Assembly (NCBI GenBank): GCA_964600385.1
Contig: CAZRJC010000005.1
Span: forward strand, 1 to 64,000
Length of the DNA stretch: 64,000 nucleotides
Source of the DNA: DMER64 sp964600385
GTDB taxonomy: Bacteria; Bacteroidota; Bacteroidia; Bacteroidales; UBA932
Direction of reading: 5' to 3'
In this document: in pieces, positions 26,308-34,288 of the stretch
How positions within the stretch are numbered: the stretch's first letter is position 1
Layout of the letters: each line of letters starts with the position of its first letter
The notes under the pieces: generated by a model
Told to the model about the DNA's origin: nothing
Seen by the model: the letters and a program-made list of their open reading frames with translations, nothing else
Databases searched by the model: none
Made by a program: the position numbers and the translations under genes

Positions 26308-27331
26308 CTTTCTTTATGTTTTTCAGTATTTTACGAATGAATGCAGGCCCCTGGTAAATGAAACCTGTGTAGACCTGAACAAGGGATGCGCCTGCATCCA
26401 GCATGTCTTTGGCATCCTGTGGGGTCATGATACCGCCGACTCCGATAATTGGAAGGTTGCCGTTGGTTTTCTCATGAATGTATTTAATGACCTTAAGAGC
26501 TTTCTCTTTCATTGGAGCCCCGCTTAATCCCCCGTCTCCGATAGCGGCCAGTTTTTCTTTATCCGTTACGAGATCTTCTCTGGAAGTTGTGCTGTTGCAG
26601 GCAACTACACCGTCCAGACCCGACAGCATTACCACTTCAATCATCTGATCAAGCATGGCGGGAGTAAGGTCCGGGGAAAGTTTCAGCAGAATAGGCCGGT
26701 ATACGTCGCAATACCTTCTGATTTCAGTAAGATGTCTGACAATAGTTGAAAGATTGTCTGCAGATTGCAGATTCCTCAGATCCCTTACATTAGGGCAACT
26801 TACATTTATTACAAAATAGTCTACATAGTCATACAATTGAGCAAAAGCCTTTTCATAATCCCTGTATGCCATATCGTTGGGCGTAGTGGCATTCTTGGAG
26901 ATATTGCCCCCAATAATCACCCGGGGATGACAGCGCTGGATATTTCTTACTATTTGCTTGACTCCCACATTGTTAATTCCCATCCTGTTTATAATAGCCT
27001 TGTCTTTTACCAGGCGAAAGCATCTGGGTTTTGGATTTCCCTGCTGAGGCTTGGGTGTAACGGAACCGATTTCTACAAATCCGAAACCAAGGTCGGCCAT
27101 AGAATTATAGGCAACCGCGTTTTTATCCATGCCTGCCGCCAGCCCCACTGGATTTGGAAAATCAAGTCCAAGCACTTCGCGTCTGAGAGACGGGTGGCTA
27201 TAACAAAAAAATTTCCGCATGAGGAGCGGAACAAACGGAATGAATCTGGCTATACTAAGCAGTTTAATAGTAAACTTATGAGCTGTTTCTGCAGACATCA
27301 GAAAAAGCAGGGGTCTGATTAGACGATACAT
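26297..27331 (-). CDS. pyrD: Quinone-dependent dihydroorotate dehydrogenase
   Basis: Class 2 enzyme of pyrimidine synthesis, oxidising dihydroorotate to orotate with membrane quinone. The 344 residues include the class 2 N-terminal helical extension (about 1-45) for membrane docking. FMN and substrate motifs are GLAAGMDKNA, GSVTPKPQQGNPKPR, NRMGINNVG, FVINVSCPN with the catalytic Ser, GVGGI and QVYTGFIYQGP. First gene of a two-gene unit with the serine hydrolase. Confidence 0.96.
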   Translation of the reverse strand: MYRLIRPLLFLMSAETAHKFTIKLLSIARFIPFVPLLMRKFFCYSHPSLRREVLGLDFPNPVGLAAGMDKNAVAYNSMADLGFGFVEIGSVTPKPQQGNPKPRCFRLVKDKAIINRMGINNVGVKQIVRNIQRCHPRVIIGGNISKNATTPNDMAYRDYEKAFAQLYDYVDYFVINVSCPNVRDLRNLQSADNLSTIVRHLTEIRRYCDVYRPILLKLSPDLTPAMLDQMIEVVMLSGLDGVVACNSTTSREDLVTDKEKLAAIGDGGLSGAPMKEKALKVIKYIHEKTNGNLPIIGVGGIMTPQDAKDMLDAGASLVQVYTGFIYQGPAFIRKILKNIKKDEK

Positions 27332-27351
27332 ATAATTTAGTATTGATTATG

Positions 27352-27359
27352 CAAATATA
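27352..27359 (-). promoter_or_regulatory. -7 box for pyrD
   Basis: TATATTTG on the minus strand, 20 bases before the pyrD ATG. It directly abuts the stop codon of the upstream regulator gene. Confidence 0.55.
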
Positions 27360-27812
27360 CTAAATGCGCGGAGAGTATTCAATAAAAGTGTTGTCTGAAT
27401 AAAATAAAACTACTTTGGCTATCTTAACAGATTGTTTAGATTCGGTATTGTATTTATCTATATTTATGGTTTTTGGCTGTTCTTCAAAAGAAGGCTGATC
27501 TGCTGCAGATTCATCTGAATCTGCCTCTGGCAATGCGGTGGCAGGTGCGACAAACTGTGCAGAAGGAGCAGACACCTCATCAAAAAGAGAAGCAGTCCTG
27601 ATTTCCTTGAACATTTTTCCTTTTCCGGTAATGAGCCATTCAGCGTTGAGTGAAGGGTAGCACCGGAGCATTTTTTCTATAAAGTCAAATCCCGGTTTAT
27701 TCCGTCCCGCCAAAATGTGTGATACTCCTGAGCGTTGAATCCCAATTTGGTCTGCAAAACGGGCAGGAGTTATGTTTTCTGCCTGTAAAAATTGCTGTAA
27801 TCGGCTTTGCAT
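27360..27812 (-). CDS. Cro/C1-type helix-turn-helix regulator
   Basis: 150-residue DNA-binding protein. The start is the ATG at 27812 (MQSRLQQFL); the longer frame would read through the promoter. The N-terminal domain (about 1-65) is an HTH_3 fold with ARFADQIGIQRSGVSHILAG as the recognition unit and the Bacteroidota-typical ending LNAEWLITGKGKMF. The C-terminal part (about 75-150) is acidic and Pro/Ala-rich with no recognised sensor or S24 peptidase domain. Upstream lies a long AT-rich gap with repeated TACAAATGTA palindromes, candidate operators for this or another regulator. Confidence 0.9.
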   Translation of the reverse strand: MQSRLQQFLQAENITPARFADQIGIQRSGVSHILAGRNKPGFDFIEKMLRCYPSLNAEWLITGKGKMFKEIRTASLFDEVSAPSAQFVAPATALPEADSDESAADQPSFEEQPKTINIDKYNTESKQSVKIAKVVLFYSDNTFIEYSPRI

Positions 27813-27830
27813 AATTGTAAACTTTATTAA

Positions 27831-27898
27831 TACAAATGTAACATATAAAATGTTTACATAAGTAAATATTTGCAAATATACATTTGTAATTAGTAAAC
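27831..27898. promoter_or_regulatory. Promoter and candidate operator cluster of the HTH regulator
   Basis: TACAAATGTA (27831-27840) is TACATTTGTA on the minus strand, so it supplies a TACATTTG -7 box 20 bases before the regulator start. Upstream come an inverted repeat TTTAC-ATAA-GTAAA (27853-27866) and a second palindrome TACATTTGTA (27879-27888) followed by GTAAAC. A binding protein here would cover the promoter. Confidence 0.5.
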
Positions 27899-28217
27899 AG
27901 GTTTGATAAAAGAATCTTTTTTATATGCAGCTATTTACGAGTATTCAATATCTATACTCTTTATATGGTAATTTACTTTAATTATATCTTATAAAGAACT
28001 GGTAAATAAGTATATAAAGTATTAAAAACATGTATTTCATGCCTGTTTTGCTCTTTTTTACCGTAAAAAGCAGTTCATTACCTTATTTAATACTTCCGTT
28101 AGATTTATTAAAACACTGGTATACAGTATTATAATAGTATATAATTTTCTTGTTTACATAATTAAATCAGCATACATGGATAATTAAATAGAAATAACTA
28201 ATTATTAGTATAAAACG

Positions 28218-28266
28218 TTTACAAATGTATGCAATTAATACTACAAAAGTAAATTACATTTGTAAA
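28218..28266. promoter_or_regulatory. Candidate operator pair upstream of queA
   Basis: TTTACAAATGTA (28218-28229) and its exact reverse complement TACATTTGTAAA (28255-28266) form two inverted 12-mers with starts 37 bp apart. They repeat the palindrome at the regulator promoter. The second copy also reads as a plus-strand TACATTTG -7 box, so promoter and operator roles cannot be separated by eye. Confidence 0.45.
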
Positions 28267-28293
28267 TTATAACCTAAAGTAAAACTTTAAGTA

Positions 28294-28301
28294 TATTTTT
28301 G
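28294..28301 (+). promoter_or_regulatory. Possible -7 box for queA
   Basis: TATTTTTG, 30 bases before the ATG at 28332, fits TAnnTTTG. It is one reason to prefer that start over the ATG at 28308, which would leave only 6 bases. Confidence 0.4.
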
Positions 28302-28331
28302 GCTTAAATGAATATACCTTTGTGCCCAATT

Positions 28332-29606
28332 ATGATATCAACGGATTTTTCTGTACCATCTCTGCGCATAAGCGACTATACTTATATTCTACCTGAAGAC
28401 CGGATTGCCAAATATCCTCTTCCCGAACGTGATGCCTCCAAACTTCTTGTTTACCGTAATTACCCCCAAAGCGGCAGTTCAGACAAGAGCGAGAGTTCAG
28501 AAATCCGGGACGATATTTTTGTCAATCTTCCCCGGATTCTTCCGGAAGACAGCCTGCTTGTTTTCAATAATACCAAAGTAGTTCCTGCCCGTTTGTTCTT
28601 TACTAAGGAAACAGGGGCCCACATAGAGGTTTTTTGCCTGGAACCGGCTTCTCCCAGGGAATACATCCTGGCTTTTTCACAGCATGCATCGTCTCTCTGG
28701 TATTGTGCTGTGGGAAATGCTAAAAAATGGAAATCGGGAGCTCTTCCGCTGTATAATCCGGCAAATGACCCAGGTCTTGCTTCTCTTGGCCTTTCTGCAA
28801 CCATGGTCGATAAGGAAGGTGACCGTTACCTGATCAGGTTCAACTGGTCACCCGATGTGCCTTTTTCGAGGGTTTTGGAACTGAGCGGTAAGGTCCCCAT
28901 ACCTCCATATCTTAAAAGAGAAGCCGAAGATTCTGATATTGAACGATATCAGACCGTTTATGCAAGAAACAGGGGATCGGTGGCCGCTCCTACGGCCGGA
29001 CTTCATTTTTCTTCCCGGGTAATCCGGGAATTGCAGGAACGGAACATTAAAATTCAGGAATTGACTCTTCATGTGGGTGCCGGAACCTTCAGGCCGGTTA
29101 AGAGCCATTATATAAAGGATCATACCATGCATTGCGAGCCTTTCTCGGTGCCCGTGTCATTTCTTGAAGCACTCAGGGACCACGGGGGACCGCTCGTTTC
29201 GGTAGGGACCACTTCCTGTCGCTGTATCGAGAGTTTATACTACCTGGGACTTCAGACCATGTCGGGGAAGGATCCTTCCTTCGTAGGGCAGTGGGAACCT
29301 TATTTTACCCGGTCTGAAATTTCCTATAAAGAGTCTTTGGATGCCCTCATAGGGTACCTGAAAAGGAACCGGATTGAAACGCTGGAAGCTTCCACGCAGA
29401 TCCTGATTATCCCTTCTTACAGGTTCAGGGGAACCGATATTCTCATCACAAATTACCACCAGCCGAACTCGACTTTGCTGCTTCTCATAGCTGCTTTTAC
29501 AGGGGATGACTGGCGTCGGATTTACGATCATGCACTTATGAACAACTACCGTTTTCTCAGTTATGGCGACTCTTCGGTTCTTTTTAGTGCAAAGTGTTGT
29601 AAATAA
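28332..29606 (+). CDS. queA: S-adenosylmethionine:tRNA ribosyltransferase-isomerase, QueA family (long form)
   Basis: Transfers and isomerises the ribosyl part of SAM onto 7-aminomethyl-7-deazaguanine in tRNA to give epoxyqueuosine. From the ATG at 28332 (MISTDFSVPS) it has 424 residues, longer than the usual 340-360. Family motifs include LPEDRIAKYPLPERD, FNNTKVVPARL, GSVAAPTAGLHF, ELTLHVGAGTF and TNYHQPNSTLL. Extra length lies in a Ser-rich insert after the first motif (about residues 43-58) and in the middle domain. Bacteroidota often carry a longer QueA paralogue beside a standard one, so this may be the paralogue. A queH gene elsewhere in the window acts on the next step. Confidence 0.88.
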   Translation: MISTDFSVPSLRISDYTYILPEDRIAKYPLPERDASKLLVYRNYPQSGSSDKSESSEIRDDIFVNLPRILPEDSLLVFNNTKVVPARLFFTKETGAHIEVFCLEPASPREYILAFSQHASSLWYCAVGNAKKWKSGALPLYNPANDPGLASLGLSATMVDKEGDRYLIRFNWSPDVPFSRVLELSGKVPIPPYLKREAEDSDIERYQTVYARNRGSVAAPTAGLHFSSRVIRELQERNIKIQELTLHVGAGTFRPVKSHYIKDHTMHCEPFSVPVSFLEALRDHGGPLVSVGTTSCRCIESLYYLGLQTMSGKDPSFVGQWEPYFTRSEISYKESLDALIGYLKRNRIETLEASTQILIIPSYRFRGTDILITNYHQPNSTLLLLIAAFTGDDWRRIYDHALMNNYRFLSYGDSSVLFSAKCCK

Positions 29607-29643
29607 AGGGAAAATTGCAAGTTGTAACAATATAGTTATATAT

Positions 29644-29661
29644 TATAACATATATGTTATA
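29644..29661. repeat. 18-bp perfect palindrome between convergent genes
   Basis: TATAACATATATGTTATA is its own reverse complement. It sits in the 93-bp gap between the stops of queA and the antiporter gene, inside a larger AT-rich inverted repeat (GTTATAT ... ATATAAC). It may act as a weak two-way terminator; there is no GC-rich stem. Confidence 0.6.
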
Positions 29662-29699
29662 TAACATATTAAATAACTGATTAGCTAATAGTTAGGAAA

Positions 29700-31193
29700 T
29701 TATCTGTAAGCGTCTATTCCCAGGTTCTCATACGTCTCTTTCAGAGCCTTTTCATCGTCAGAAATGATAAGCAGACGGTCACCTTCTTCGAGTTCAGTAT
29801 TACCTCTCGGAATAAAAAATGAGTCGCCCCGTTTGATCATTACAACAAGAGTTTTGTCGGGAAGCGGAATGTCCATCATCCGGTTCCCGAACCTTAAACT
29901 TTCGGCCGTAACGATGACCTCGCTCATGGCAGATTTGATATCTTCCGAAAACTCCATTTCAAACTCAGAACGTTCTCTTTTTTTCTGGGGGAATGAAAGG
30001 TGAAGGTGCTTTGCCACCCATGGGATGGATGTACCCTGGATAAGCAGGGAAAGAATGGTTATGAAGAAAACTATGTTGAAAATGATACCTGCCTGCGGTA
30101 CGTTATGCAACAGAGGGTAGGTGGCAAAAATGATGGGCACGGCTCCCCTGAGCCCGACCCATGAAGTGAACAGCCGGCTGTTCAGGTTCAGTTTCCGGAA
30201 TGGGAGAAGTGAAATGAATACGGCCAGGGGGCGTGAAAAGACAATCATGAACAGTCCAATCAGCAGGCCTATACCGGCCACCGGCCACAAGTCGGATGGA
30301 TTTACCAGAAGACCCAGTGTGAGGAACATGATGATCTGTACCAGCCAGGTAAGTCCGTCAAAAAAATTCCTGACCGTCTTTTTATGCAGAAAACGGGCAT
30401 TTCCGACCACGAGCCCCCCAACGTATACTGCAAGATATCCGTTACCCTTTATGAGGTCTGTAAAGGAGAAAATGAAGAAAGAAAAGGCCAGGATAAGGAT
30501 GGGGTAAAGCGAATCGTTCCCGATATTGGTTTTCCTTAGAAAGTAGGTACATAATTTTCCCAGCAGGAAACCCGCAATGAGTCCCGTTGCCATTTGATAC
30601 AGAAACAAAAGGACAATCTTCCATATGCTGGATTCATCCGGCATGCTGATATATTGAATGAGCGCAATGGTGAGCATGTAGGCCATAGGGTCATTACTTC
30701 CGCTTTCGAGTTCAAGCAGCGGACGCAGATTGTGTTTGAGCTTAAGCCCTTTTGATCGCATGATGGCAAAAACAGAGGCGGAATCGGTCGAAGACATGAC
30801 GCTGGCCAGCAGGAGAGACAAGGGATAGGATAATTTTACTCCCGGCAGCAGCATGGCCAGAAAGTAAATAAAAGTACCAGTGATGAAAGCAGTCAGCAAT
30901 ACCCCGAGAGTGGCCAGGACAAGTCCTTCTCCAGCCACAGGCTTGATTTCGTCGAAATGGGTGTCCATACCTCCGGAAAACAGGATGATGCCCAGAGCGA
31001 CCATTCCAATAAACTGCGCCGTACGGGGACTGGAAAATTGAATGCCCACACCTTCACTGCCAAAGAGCATTCCTACAATCAGAAATAATAAAAGGGTGGG
31101 GACTCCGAATTTATAGCCTGTTTTACCTGCTAACAGACTGAAAAAAAGCAGTATGGAACCGATTAAAAGTATGTTTTCGGCTGTTATGGTCAT
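29700..31193 (-). CDS. Potassium/proton antiporter, NhaP2/CvrA-like (CPA1)
   Basis: Inner-membrane cation/proton antiporter of 497 residues from the ATG at 31193 (MTITAENILL). About 12 membrane helices span residues 5-390, with FGVPTLLLFLIVGMLFG and SSTDSASVFAIMRSKGLK, the latter carrying the TDSAS-Asp ion site seen in K+(Na+)/H+ antiporters. The C-terminal part (about 410-497) is a TrkA-C/RCK-C domain (FIPRGNTELEEGDRLLIIS) that binds a regulatory ligand. It likely exports K+ and helps hold pH and turgor. Monocistronic; no clear -7 box. Confidence 0.92.
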   Translation of the reverse strand: MTITAENILLIGSILLFFSLLAGKTGYKFGVPTLLLFLIVGMLFGSEGVGIQFSSPRTAQFIGMVALGIILFSGGMDTHFDEIKPVAGEGLVLATLGVLLTAFITGTFIYFLAMLLPGVKLSYPLSLLLASVMSSTDSASVFAIMRSKGLKLKHNLRPLLELESGSNDPMAYMLTIALIQYISMPDESSIWKIVLLFLYQMATGLIAGFLLGKLCTYFLRKTNIGNDSLYPILILAFSFFIFSFTDLIKGNGYLAVYVGGLVVGNARFLHKKTVRNFFDGLTWLVQIIMFLTLGLLVNPSDLWPVAGIGLLIGLFMIVFSRPLAVFISLLPFRKLNLNSRLFTSWVGLRGAVPIIFATYPLLHNVPQAGIIFNIVFFITILSLLIQGTSIPWVAKHLHLSFPQKKRERSEFEMEFSEDIKSAMSEVIVTAESLRFGNRMMDIPLPDKTLVVMIKRGDSFFIPRGNTELEEGDRLLIISDDEKALKETYENLGIDAYR

Positions 31194-31256
31194 TGTGTTT
31201 CTGGTTTTGATTTGTAAAAATAGCACTTTTTTCACTGAAAATTCGCTATCTATCCA

Positions 31257-31279
31257 TATATTTGCAGGATATATATTTG
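31257..31279 (+). promoter_or_regulatory. Promoter of the lysine-fermentation operon
   Basis: Two TATATTTG boxes (31257-31264 and 31272-31279), both perfect TAnnTTTG matches, precede the first gene by 71 and 56 bases. They would give 5' leaders of about 50-65 bases, too short for a known cobalamin riboswitch despite the B12-dependent enzyme in the operon. Confidence 0.5.
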
Positions 31280-31335
31280 TTACTTTTTGGGTGCATTTAT
31301 TTAAAAATCATAATAAAAATTAATCAAAATCCATC

Positions 31336-31980
31336 ATGAGCAAACAAATTTCAATTAATGAGGCGGTTTCTCAGATAAAAAGCGGCATGACCATAATGGT
31401 CGGAGGTTTTTTAAGCGTGGGAAGTCCCAAAAAAATATTGGACGAATTACTCCGGACGGAAGTAACAGATCTGACCGTTATCACCAATGATACAGCATTT
31501 CAGGACAAAGGCGTAGGAAAACTTATTGCCGCAAAGAAAGTAAAGAAGGTGATTACCAGTCACATAGGAACAAATCCCGCAACGGGTGAACAATACAACA
31601 ACGGAACCCTTCAGATTGAATTTGTACCCCAGGGTACGCTGGCCGAGAGGATTCGTTGTGGCGGTGCCGGTCTGGGAGGAGTGCTCACTCCGGTGGGTTT
31701 GGGTACCGTTATTGAAGAAGGAAAACAGGTGGTGAATGTAGACGGAAAAGATTATCTTCTGGAAAAACCTCTACGTGCCCAGGTCGCTTTAGTAGGAGCC
31801 TCGGTTTCGGATGCCTCAGGAAATCTTTACTGGAAGGGTAATTCAAAGAACTTCAACCCTGTAATGGCCACTGCAGCCGACCTGGTTATCGCAGAAGCAG
31901 AAGAGATTGTTCCCGTAGGGAGCATTCTCCCGGAAAACGTTCACCTGCCCTATATTTATGTTAATTATATTGTAAACTGA
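31336..31980 (+). CDS. atoD: Butyrate-acetoacetate CoA-transferase subunit A
   Basis: Alpha subunit of a type I CoA-transferase, 214 residues. It has the GGFLSVGSPKKIL start, the FVPQGTLAERIRCGGAGLGG loop and a VALVGASVSDASGNLYWKG segment typical of AtoD/CtfA. With the beta subunit encoded nine genes later, it should move CoA from butyryl-CoA to acetoacetate, giving butyrate and acetoacetyl-CoA, which closes the lysine pathway. First gene of the operon and 6 bp ahead of kal. Confidence 0.93.
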   Translation: MSKQISINEAVSQIKSGMTIMVGGFLSVGSPKKILDELLRTEVTDLTVITNDTAFQDKGVGKLIAAKKVKKVITSHIGTNPATGEQYNNGTLQIEFVPQGTLAERIRCGGAGLGGVLTPVGLGTVIEEGKQVVNVDGKDYLLEKPLRAQVALVGASVSDASGNLYWKGNSKNFNPVMATAADLVIAEAEEIVPVGSILPENVHLPYIYVNYIVN

Positions 31981-31986
31981 TCCTGT

Positions 31987-32379
31987 ATGAATACAAAATC
32001 TGTTATCCGTCTGAGAATGAGTTCTCACGATGCCCATTACGGGGGCAATCTTGTTGACGGGGCTAAAATGCTCCAGTTGTTCGGCGATGTCGCCACTGAA
32101 TTACTTATCCGTCAGGATGGCGATGAAGGCTTGTTCCGTGCCTATGACAGTGTGGAGTTTCTTGCCCCTGTCTATGCCGGTGATTATATAGAAGCCACCG
32201 GTGAAATCATTCATGTGGGAAATACAAGTCGCAAGATGGTTTTCGAGGCACGTAAAGTGATCGTGCCCCGTCCCGATATTTCAGAATCTGCTGCGGATAT
32301 ACTCGATGAACCCATTGTGGTATGTCGTGCCAGCGGAACTTGTGTTACGCCTCTGAAGTGTCAGAGAAAAAAGGAATAA
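31987..32379 (+). CDS. kal: 3-aminobutyryl-CoA ammonia-lyase
   Basis: Small hotdog-fold protein of 130 residues, the usual length of Kal. It removes ammonia from L-3-aminobutyryl-CoA to give crotonyl-CoA. The sequence has the family-like SSHDAHYGGNLVDGAKMLQL and FLAPVYAGDYIEATGEI segments. On its own the hotdog fold would suggest only a thioesterase; the place directly before kce and kdd gives the specific call. It is 4 bp from kce. Confidence 0.88.
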   Translation: MNTKSVIRLRMSSHDAHYGGNLVDGAKMLQLFGDVATELLIRQDGDEGLFRAYDSVEFLAPVYAGDYIEATGEIIHVGNTSRKMVFEARKVIVPRPDISESAADILDEPIVVCRASGTCVTPLKCQRKKE

Positions 32380-32383
32380 TGCC

Positions 32384-33214
32384 ATGGAAAAACTGATTAT
32401 CACGGCTGCCATCTGCGGGGCCGAAGTATTGAAAGAGCACAATCCTGCCGTACCTTATACGGTAGAGGAGTGCGTGCGTGAAGCAAAATCGGCTTACCTG
32501 GAAGGAGCCAGCATCATTCACCTGCATGTACGTTACGACGACGGTACCCCCACCCAGGACCGTGAACGTTTCCGGGCTGTCATGGAAGCCATAAAAAAAG
32601 AGTGTCCCGATATTATCATACAGCCTTCAACCGGGGGAGCCGTGGGAATGACCAACGACGAACGTCTTCAACCCACCGAGCTTCATCCCGAAATGGCAAC
32701 ACTCGATTGCGGTACCCTGAATTTTGGCGGAGACGATATTTTTGAAAATACCGAGAATACCATTAAGTATTTTGGCCAGAAGATGATAGAACGGGGAATT
32801 AAACCTGAACTTGAAGTCTTTGACAAAAGCATGATAGAAATGGCACTTCGTCTGCACAAGCAGGGATTCATTCAGAAACCCATGCATTTCGATTTTGTAA
32901 TGGGAGTGAACGGGGGCATTGGAGGCTCTTTGCGCGATTTCATTTTCCTGCGCGGAAGCATTCCTCACGATGCCACCTATACGGTTGCCGGCCTCGGCCG
33001 TTACGAAATGCCTCTGGCCACTGCCGCCATCATTGACGGAGGACATGTCCGCGTAGGCTTCGAAGACAACGTGTACCTCTCCAAAGGAGTACTGGCCAGG
33101 TCCAACGGCGAACTGGTCGCCAAAGTGGTAAGGATGGCAAAAGAACTCGGAAGAGAGATAGCCACTCCGGCCGAAGCGCGCACCATACTTGGGCTGCCTG
33201 CTAAAAATCAATAA
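32384..33214 (+). CDS. kce: 3-keto-5-aminohexanoate cleavage enzyme
   Basis: Zinc-dependent BKACE-family enzyme that condenses 3-keto-5-aminohexanoate with acetyl-CoA to give 3-aminobutyryl-CoA and acetoacetate. The 276 residues include zinc ligands His46 and His48 in IHLHVR and a Glu227 in HVRVGFEDN, in line with the His46/His48/Glu set described for Kce. Other conserved parts are PSTGGAVGMT, and GLGRYEMP near the active site. Next to kdd, so the substrate call is firm compared with other BKACE proteins. Confidence 0.95.
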   Translation: MEKLIITAAICGAEVLKEHNPAVPYTVEECVREAKSAYLEGASIIHLHVRYDDGTPTQDRERFRAVMEAIKKECPDIIIQPSTGGAVGMTNDERLQPTELHPEMATLDCGTLNFGGDDIFENTENTIKYFGQKMIERGIKPELEVFDKSMIEMALRLHKQGFIQKPMHFDFVMGVNGGIGGSLRDFIFLRGSIPHDATYTVAGLGRYEMPLATAAIIDGGHVRVGFEDNVYLSKGVLARSNGELVAKVVRMAKELGREIATPAEARTILGLPAKNQ

Positions 33215-33236
33215 TAAACCAACCAAACTATGTCAT

Positions 33237-34277
33237 ATGAAAAAAGGAAATAAATACGGACTGCACCGGGTCATTGAACCCAAGGGAGTACTCCCGCAAC
33301 CTGCCAACAAACTGGACAATAACATGGATGAGATTTATGATAATGAAATCCTCATTGATGTCAAGACATTAAATATAGATTCTGCCAGCTTTACTCAAAT
33401 TGAAGAACAGGCCGGCGGCGACAAAGAGAAAATAGCCGCCATCATGCTCGACATTGTTGCCAAACAGGGTAAACACCGCAATCCGGTAACCGGATCGGGC
33501 GGCATGCTCCTGGGTGTTGTCGAGAAGATTGGAGAAGCACTTGAAGGCAAGATTGACCTGAAAGTGGGAGACAAGATTGCCACGTTGGTTTCTCTTTCCC
33601 TTACTCCTCTTAGAATAGACAAGATCAAGGATATCCGCTCGGATATAGATCAGGTGGATATCGACGGCAAAGCCATTCTTTTTGAAAGCGGCATTTATGC
33701 CAAGATACCCGCCGATATGCCCGAAAACCTGGCCCTTTCTGCACTTGACGTGGCCGGAGCTCCCGCACAGACAGCCAAACTGGTAAAACCCGGAGATACC
33801 GTTCTCATTATCGGAGCCGGTGGAAAATCCGGAATGTTGTGCTGCTACGAGGCCAAGAAACGTGCAGGTGTTACGGGTATGGTCATAGGTCTCTGTCACA
33901 GTGAACGTTCTACCAAACGCTTGCAGGAACTTGGATTCTGTGATTACGTATTTTCCGCAGACGCCACACAGCCCGTGGCCGTTCTGGAAAAGATTGACGA
34001 GCTTACCAATGGCGGAATGTGTGACGTGACAATTAATAACGTGAACATTCCCGATACCGAGATGACTTCTATTCTCTGTACCAAGAATACCGGGGTGGTT
34101 TACTTCTTCTCGATGGCTACCAGCTTTACCAAAGCCGCTCTGGGAGCCGAAGGCGTTGGTTCCGACGTTACCATGATTGTTGGGAACGGATACACGAAAG
34201 GACACGCCGAGATCACTCTGCAGGAACTTCGCGAATGTGAAAAGCTCCGCAAGGTGTTTACCGAACTGTATGCATAA
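33237..34277 (+). CDS. kdd: L-erythro-3,5-diaminohexanoate dehydrogenase
   Basis: NAD(P)-dependent deaminating dehydrogenase converting 3,5-diaminohexanoate to 3-keto-5-aminohexanoate plus ammonia. The start is the ATG at 33237 (MKKGNKYGLHRV), which leaves a 22-base gap after kce; the longer frame begins inside kce. 346 residues, with the family's opening YGLHRVIEPKGVLPQPA, a GroES-like N-terminal half and a Rossmann site VLIIGAGGKSGMLCC. It looks like a medium-chain dehydrogenase without the usual zinc ligands. Confidence 0.94.
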   Translation: MKKGNKYGLHRVIEPKGVLPQPANKLDNNMDEIYDNEILIDVKTLNIDSASFTQIEEQAGGDKEKIAAIMLDIVAKQGKHRNPVTGSGGMLLGVVEKIGEALEGKIDLKVGDKIATLVSLSLTPLRIDKIKDIRSDIDQVDIDGKAILFESGIYAKIPADMPENLALSALDVAGAPAQTAKLVKPGDTVLIIGAGGKSGMLCCYEAKKRAGVTGMVIGLCHSERSTKRLQELGFCDYVFSADATQPVAVLEKIDELTNGGMCDVTINNVNIPDTEMTSILCTKNTGVVYFFSMATSFTKAALGAEGVGSDVTMIVGNGYTKGHAEITLQELRECEKLRKVFTELYA

Positions 34278-34288
34278 AAAAGTATTAT

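Larger units (their letters stand above)
27813..28331. other. AT-rich intergenic regulatory region
   Basis: About 0.5 kb without a credible gene, the only gap of this size in the window. It is strongly AT-rich and separates the divergent regulator and queA genes. It holds four copies of a 10-bp palindrome TACAAATGTA/TACATTTGTA (27831, 27879, 28220, 28255), two copies of GTTTACATAA (27852 and 28152) and -7-like boxes at both ends. The middle (about 27900-28150) shows no conserved element I can name; a small RNA cannot be excluded. Confidence 0.7.

Noticed and set aside
28050..28075. CTTTTTTACCGTAAAAAG near-palindrome as small RNA terminator
   Set aside because: Weak A/T stem with no partner promoter or structured RNA that I can identify.
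31265..31335. Cobalamin riboswitch ahead of the lysine operon
   Set aside because: The leader after the -7 boxes is only about 50-65 bases and shows no B12-box; too short for the known aptamer.
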